Shown: piece by piece, positions 59,056 through 64,000 of the stretch | How the letters are laid out: every line of letters starts with the position of its first letter | How positions within the stretch are numbered: position 1 is the stretch's first letter | DNA from: Symbiotaphrina buchneri | Taxonomy: Eukaryota > Ascomycota > Symbiotaphrinales > Symbiotaphrinaceae | Reading direction: 5' to 3' | Assembly: GCA_001599915.1 (NCBI GenBank) | Contig: BCIG01000016.1 | Location: 558,001 to 622,000, forward strand | DNA: 64,000 nucleotides | Position numbers and translations under genes: made by a program | Notes under the pieces: model-generated | Told to the model about the DNA's origin: nothing | Seen by the model: the letters and a program-made list of their open reading frames with translations, nothing else | The model's database searches: none

Positions 59056-59545
59056 TTAACTTGTCAATTAAATTTTTTGAAAGTTTGTTTAAAAAATGAT
59101 TCAATAGATCTCTACTTAAAAGAGAGAAATATTAAGTATAGTAACCAACCAGGTATAATTAGATTACGTACTATCTTGTACAAATATAAAAATGAATTAC
59201 TCTATACTTATTTTCCTTGCTGNTTATCTGGATATATTGAAGCNAAAGGGAAGAACATATATAAATCGGGACAGTTGTGTAGTTTATCTATATGACAGAA
59301 AAATGATCGTTATTTATTAAATTTAGTAAATTATTATTTAAATTTAAATACTACTGTTAAAAAGACGGCTGATAATACTTATATATTAAAAATATATAAA
59401 CAAGAAGCATTGAGTAAATTTATAAAGCATTNGAGTCGTTATCCATTATTAGGAAATAAATCTTTACTAAAAGATAACACTTATTAAATTAAGTTTTTGT
59501 GTTATCGAGTATTCAAACTATTTGTCTTTTGTTTTCTACAACAAT
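59056..59545 (+). other. Nuclear insertion of mitochondrial DNA (NUMT) with part of a LAGLIDADG-type intron ORF
   Basis: About 490 bp are strongly AT-rich (well over 70 percent by eye), unlike both flanks. One frame, in phase with 59425, stays open from the left border to a TAA at 59485-59487 if the single TGA at 59293-59295 is read as Trp, as in fungal mitochondria. It encodes LSGYIE.KG, like the first helix of LAGLIDADG homing endonucleases. Further on come YILKIYKQEALSKFIKH and SRYPLLGNKSLL, which resemble the end of such intron-encoded proteins. Under the standard code the reading is broken at the TGA. Three ambiguous bases (59223, 59244, 59432) occur only here. Left border about 59056, right border about 59540; both are approximate. 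A small chimeric assembly join is an alternative to a true insertion. Confidence 0.72.
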
Positions 59546-60428
59546 AACCTTCTGCTCACTTTTCGCTATGGGAGAGCATGGTCCTTGTCTCTCACCATTG
59601 GCTATTGTAGCAATCCATATGCTTTAAGGAATGTATTCCAGGCTGTATGATCCCTTGCATGGTGATATGAAGAAAGTCATGAGTCGAGTCCTATCATATC
59701 CGCCGAATTTATGGCAGACTCCCCCTCAAAAAAGCCTTCTACCTTAGCAACCATGCACTACCGCACAGGGACCCCGCCAGCACAAGCTTCCATATTTCGT
59801 TAACACACCATGCAGCCCGAGGTTGTTGCAAGATCCAGCACGAACGACCGCCATGGCGCCAAGACAGCACTCCTGAGCCCCTGAACCCCTGGACACGGCG
59901 CTAGCTACCGCTTCACGTACCATAGCTCCGGGCTGAGGTACCTTCTAAAACAGATAACAGCTGCATCACACTCCGGGATTGGACATATTACTCAACTATC
60001 TATTAGAGCAGGATTTAGGTCTTTTGCAGCCTTACGTGGTCATACTGGTGGTATTGGAGATTATAGAGTGGAGATTAATAAAATGGAACCAGTTTTTGAG
60101 ATGAGTCCATGTTGGTAATGCTGGAGAATCATTAATATCTGATGGGTACAAAGTCAATGCCGGGTCTGCGGGGTTCTGCTGATTGAGCAAGGGGCCAAGG
60201 GTGAGGGGCTAGGGGCCTTGAAGGGATTTGCTAGTTCAAATGCTTCTGCATACCAGAACTGACTGGGCAACAAAAGAGTGCTATTGCCAACTAGCTAGTC
60301 AACCACCGTGGCGGAAGGTTCTCGAGCTTCAACACAGGCGTGCTCATTGCAACTCCCAAATTGCTCTCCAATTCAGGTCTTGAGATGCACCTTCTCAGTA
60401 TCGAGAAGCGTCCCAAGTGCTGGCGGGC
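59546..60428. other. Gene-poor stretch right of the NUMT
   Basis: No complete gene. The part 59985-60120 is again AT-richer than its surroundings and has an open frame (around GHITQLSIRAGFRSFAALRG) without a recognised match. The rest is ordinary intergenic sequence. Confidence 0.35.
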
Positions 60429-60584
60429 CTACTTCTTCCCACTCCCACCCCCTTGCTGACCAGAAGCGTTGTTGGCGGCTCCTCCATTGCCTCCAGAACC
60501 ACCCCCGACACTCGCGTTATGATCCGCGGCGCTCTGGGCACGCGCTGAGAATCCTCCACTGGACATATCTCCGCCGGCTTTGGC
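60429..60584 (-). CDS. Probable last exon of a small Gly/Ser-rich protein, upstream part not found
   Basis: A TTTCAAGACAG acceptor is followed by 51 codons and a stop. The sequence begins AKAGGDMSSGGFSARAQSAADHN and ends in Gly/Asn/Gln-rich residues and GSGKK. It reminds me of the ends of small fungal proteins of unknown function, but I cannot name a family. No matching first exon with an ATG and donor could be placed in 60585-61095, so the gene may be broken or have a long intron. Confidence 0.35.
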   Translation of the reverse strand, partial: AKAGGDMSSGGFSARAQSAADHNASVGGGSGGNGGAANNASGQQGGGSGKK

Positions 60585-61095
60585 CTGTCTTGAAATGTTA
60601 GCAAGTTATTTATAGATGTCGTAAAAGAGATGTTGTCAACCGTCAGTTGCTCATCAAAGGCTGATCACCTTTCAAAGAGCGGGGTCAGACAGCTATGACA
60701 GACATAAACCCTTTTGAGGAGGAAAATTGCCAAACAGAGGTGCTGCAACTACCCTTGTATACCTTATCCTGATGCTTCAATGAACGGAGTAGTAACTTGG
60801 GTGGTAGACTGGCAGTTACACACAGGAGACAACCGCCCAGAAGAAGACTCCACAAGGGTATTCTACTGGATTGCATTATGTCATTCAAGAAACAACAGAT
60901 CTTGTACTGGACCGGCTTTGGCTCAAATGAGAGGCTCTATCATTCCAACTAATCTGAGGACTAAGGTACCTGCAAGTACATCATCTCCTCTTCCTTGGCT
61001 AACGAAATCCCAACTCCCTCCACCTCCCATCCCTTACTTTCTCCCTCAGCACCCTCAAACCCGCACCTCTTCCCTTCTACCCACCTATCAGCATC
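60585..61095. other. Intergenic
   Basis: 511 bp. A minus-strand frame at 60685-60888 starts with a signal-like hydrophobic stretch, but it has no clear partner exon. Nothing else is recognised. Confidence 0.3.
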
Positions 61096-61632
61096 TCACC
61101 ACACCACATCTCTATGCTCCGGATCATCATAGAACTGCCCCTCCTGAGCATCCCATCCTTTCTTCCCCTGCTTGAACCTTCCCCTCGCCCTCTCTCCGGC
61201 TTCCACCCTGTCCCACCTCTCCGGGAAAGCGAAATTCTCTCGGCGCCAGTTTTCGAACTCCACGTTCGTGCCTCCTTGCCCTCTGTTGGCGGCTGTGTTT
61301 TTTGCGGACACTGCTTTGTGAGCTGGTGCTGCTCCTTCGGCGGGTTTGGTACGCAAGGAAAGGTCCTGAGCAGGTACGGCGCCACCACCAGTGCGGTTGG
61401 AAGACGCGGATTGCGCGTGGGGAGAGGGACTAGGCTCGGCGCGTGGCTGCGGTGGCTTGGAGGAAGGAAGTGCGGAGCGGACGGCGCTCGCAAAGGACAG
61501 GTGGGGAGCCTGGGCCTTCCCGGGCGTTGCTTGGCCTTGTCCCGGGGCTTGGTTAGGCGCACCTTTGAGTCCAGGAGCAGAGTTGTTCGGGCCGGATCCC
61601 TGGTATGGCTTGGCCAGCCCGTTGGATGACAT
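61096..61632 (-). CDS. Hypothetical protein, 178 aa, mostly disordered
   Basis: ATG at 61632, single exon, 178 aa. Residues 1-115 are rich in Pro, Gly, Ala, Gln and Ser (low complexity, likely disordered), with HLSFASAVRSALPSS in between. The C-terminal 60 residues look folded and conserved: NVEFENWRRENFAFPERWDRVEAGERARGRFKQGKKGWD, ending FYDDPEHRDVVW. No signal peptide or membrane segment is present. I do not recognise the family. Confidence 0.6.
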   Translation of the reverse strand: MSSNGLAKPYQGSGPNNSAPGLKGAPNQAPGQGQATPGKAQAPHLSFASAVRSALPSSKPPQPRAEPSPSPHAQSASSNRTGGGAVPAQDLSLRTKPAEGAAPAHKAVSAKNTAANRGQGGTNVEFENWRRENFAFPERWDRVEAGERARGRFKQGKKGWDAQEGQFYDDPEHRDVVW

Positions 61633-62203
61633 CTTGCAGGCCTGACAGCTTAGTCTGATATGGCAGGGGTGAATAGTGGGTAAAGGTGATGCTGGCTTTG
61701 GAGAAAGAGGTAGGATTCCGGGCCGGCCTTGAGAGATAGGAGAAGGGATTCAGGGGGAGGCAGGAGCTTTTATCTTGCTAGGAGCAGCCGGGACTGACGG
61801 TGAGTGATTCATCCAAACAAAGGGCAAATGGTATGGAATCGAAGGAAAGGCTGCTTGCAGCAATGACACACATTGCCTGCCAAACACCAGCTAGTCACCA
61901 GCATTCTACTGCCTCGTCCGCGGTGGCGAAGAGAAAATTCGATACCATTCTCTGGCAACATGATGACTGGAAGGGCCCTTGAGCTTCGATCCGAGCTCGT
62001 GTGCTCTGCTTGCTCAATCAGACAGGCTTTGATCAATCACACAACGAGAATGTTCCTTGGGAATGTTACTTTGCATGATTTACAAAAGAGCTACATCTCG
62101 ATCTTTCCGCCAATTCAAACACGCTACAGCACCGCCTTTTTCTCCATCCTCGGCCTAGCAACACAATAAGCAGCCAGCCATCGACTCACTTCACACAGCA
62201 GAC
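61633..62203. other. Intergenic between the 178-aa gene and the carboxylesterase gene
   Basis: 571 bp with no gene seen. It holds the promoter of the 178-aa gene and the 3' flank of the esterase. Confidence 0.4.
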
Positions 62204-64000
62204 TCACTTCCCCGCCATGAAATTCTGGAACGCGTCATTCAGCTTCTCAAACCCGACCTCTTGGGCAAACTTAAACACCGCATCTCTCCGGCCCGCCTCT
62301 TCAGGGCTCTTAACAACTTTCACCTGACCATCATCCTCGAACACGCCCACGCTGCTTCCGGGGCCGGCGTACGCGGGCCAGACCGCGTCGCCATTCACGA
62401 AGCTGATGAAGGTGCTGCCGAACTTCTCCGCGGCGACGGCCTGTTCGGGCCGCAGCTTGTCGTTGTAGTTCTGGTACAGCAAGACGACGTCGATGATGTG
62501 CGTGCCGTAGCCCTTCCACGGCCCGTCCCACGGGTTGGTGGCGTTGAGGTGGTATAGGTAGGCTTTGCCTGGGAAGCCCTGCGCGTAGACGACGGCCGGG
62601 GCGTGGAAGCCGATGTCGTGCAGGAAGTTGAGGATGTGTACCAGCGCTTGCTGGTTGTCGGAGGCGTCGGTGATGTGGTACGTGGACAGGATTGCGTCGG
62701 CGGTGGAGGGAGAGCTGGAGAGGGTTGCGCGTAGAGATCTGCTGAATGTTGCGGCGATGTCGGGTTTGCCTAGGAAGGCGTACGAGAAGATACTGGACTG
62801 TTGTGGAAGGAGTCATATGAGCATAGCTGATGTGAGAGGTCTTGGCGGAAGGCAGACTCACGTCGAACGAACAGTCACCGCCGACTAACATTTCTTTACA
62901 CCACTTGGAGCCAGGATGGGTTGGGTCATCCTTTTCTTTCAAAGTGGCGACTTGGTCAAACTCGGGCCCGCATTTGACCGTATCACCGTCGATATACGGT
63001 GACCAGGCAAGGCTTGGAGGCGAAGCAGCAAGGAACTCATCCGCTGGCACAGACAGCAATCTTTCGATGCGTTCCTCTGCAGACGCATTCTCCAAACCCA
63101 AATTCTTCAGGATGGCGTTGTAGTTAGCCTCATGGAACGCCGCATCCTTTGGTTTGTTGAGCAGCGCCGTCCCGGACATTGGAGCAATCCGCTTGAAAAG
63201 GGGCGTGGGCGAGTGCAGGTGCAGAGTGCACGATACTTGGACAATCGATCAGTTTCACCTGCAGTGGGATTGTCTTGCAAACAGCACACGGCAAGACTCA
63301 CCGCCACCGGCACTCTCTCCAGCAACAGTCACATTGTCCGGGTCGCCACCGAAGCCGGCGATGTTTTCCTGGACCCACAGCAGCGCCGCTTGCTGGTCGC
63401 GCAGCCCGTTGTTCGTGGGATAGCCCGCTTTGCGCAGCTCCTCTGAGGTCAGGAACCCAGACGCGCCCAGGCGATAGCTACAAACGCGCATCAGCATTAC
63501 TCATTCACTCACTCAGCCACTAATTTTCCGGGTGTCATCACGCACTTGATGCCGATTGCAATAATCGGCTTGCCAATCTTGGCGGACAAGCGCACCAGGT
63601 TCGCCTGGTCATACTGCGGCCAGCCGCTCGAGCCGATGAAGAACCCCCCGCCGTGGATGAACAGGAAGACGGGGAGATTCTTGGCGCCGTGCGGCACGCT
63701 GATGTTCAGATTGAGCTGGTCGGTTTCTGACTGCGGCGGGAAGTCCGGCTTGGGCAGCGGCTGCTGGATGAAGCTGAACTCCATGTCGATGGCGTTGGGG
63801 AGGCACAGCGCCGCGGGGCTATGAGAGGGCAGGCGTCAGCAGGAAGGTTTAAACGTCTCTCCCAACGAGGAGGGGACGCAGAGTGGGAGGATGACGATGA
63901 GGAGCTTCTTTACCCGATCTTGGTCGCATCGATGGTGCCCCGGCCGCCGTTCGTGGACAGCACTTTTGGCGGCGCGAGACGGTTCTCGGTCGTGGCATAC
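62204..64000 (-). CDS. Type-B carboxylesterase/lipase, 5' end beyond the right edge
   Basis: Five exons are visible: 64000-63914 (partial), 63818-63546, 63477-63302, 63235-62862 and 62797-62204. The first base in the window ends a codon, and at least the first exon start lies outside. About 508 residues are present; the family is usually 530-560 aa. The oxyanion-hole motif HGGGFFIG and the nucleophile elbow GESAGG are intact, with [11 protein letters not shown] and [25 protein letters not shown] between them. The later part includes [14 protein letters not shown], then the catalytic-His region near [22 protein letters not shown]. It hydrolyses ester bonds; the substrate cannot be read from the sequence. 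Whether it has a signal peptide cannot be seen. The end NFMAGK is a complete C-terminus. Confidence 0.9.

Noticed and set aside
61077-61645. Plus-strand and second minus-strand frames over the 178-aa gene
   Set aside because: They are shadow frames in GC-rich DNA; the chosen frame has an ATG and a folded-looking C-terminal part.
1-64000. Whole-window search for LTR-type or other virus-derived elements and for DNA transposon ends
   Set aside because: No polymerase, integrase, capsid or transposase core and no long terminal repeats were seen. The FAR1-domain gene lacks any transposase part.

Overview
The window looks like nuclear DNA of a filamentous ascomycete, most likely a member of the Eurotiales (Aspergillus/Penicillium group). 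It has intron-rich genes whose introns are mostly about 50-80 nt with GTAAGT/GTATGT-type donors. Short intergenic gaps lie between densely packed genes on both strands. Full-length homologues of fungal core genes are recognisable: Brr2, the arginine-specific carbamoyl-phosphate synthase large chain, LMBD1, Pex13, Rpp1, CK2 alpha, Cia2 and Kre33/NAT10. The species cannot be fixed from sequence reading alone. All exon joins were derived by hand from splice signals and reading-frame continuity, without alignment software.

Left part (1-28.6 kb), mostly housekeeping: BRR2 (minus, runs off the left edge), an unrecognised 554-aa protein, CPA2, a 121-aa hypothetical, an S9 peptidase related to DPP-V, a fungal ANCHR/ZFYVE19-like zinc-finger protein, an LMBD1-family transporter, a GFA/CENP-V-fold protein, PEX13, the RNase P/MRP subunit Rpp1, CK2 alpha, and an anion:cation-symporter-type MFS permease. 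Most are arranged as divergent or convergent pairs.

Middle (28.6-43.2 kb): an 8-exon Zn2Cys6 regulator with a 3.3-kb gene-free upstream region, then CIA2, a DsbA/thioredoxin-fold protein whose CPFS motif is split by a 20-nt microexon, a FAR1-type DNA-binding protein, and the rRNA/tRNA acetyltransferase KRE33.

Right part (43.2-64 kb), more accessory: a 997-aa membrane-anchored GT90 (CAP10-like) enzyme, a GH16 beta-glucanase containing a GC-AG intron, an IQ-motif protein with an apparently cut-off C-terminus, a 1073-aa DUF7918-type protein with Cys/His- and Asn/Gly-rich low complexity, and an insertion of mitochondrial DNA (about 59056-59545). That insertion encodes part of a LAGLIDADG-type intron protein and carries three ambiguous bases. 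A small hypothetical gene and a type-B carboxylesterase running off the right edge complete the window.

No rRNA, tRNA, CRISPR array or intact transposon was seen. The best leads for something little described are the ANCHR-like protein with three L-x-x-R-[LF]-x-x-L motifs, the cysteine-rich DUF7918 protein, the mitochondrial insertion, the lone FAR1-domain protein, and a recurrent intergenic TACTTCGTAC-type palindrome.
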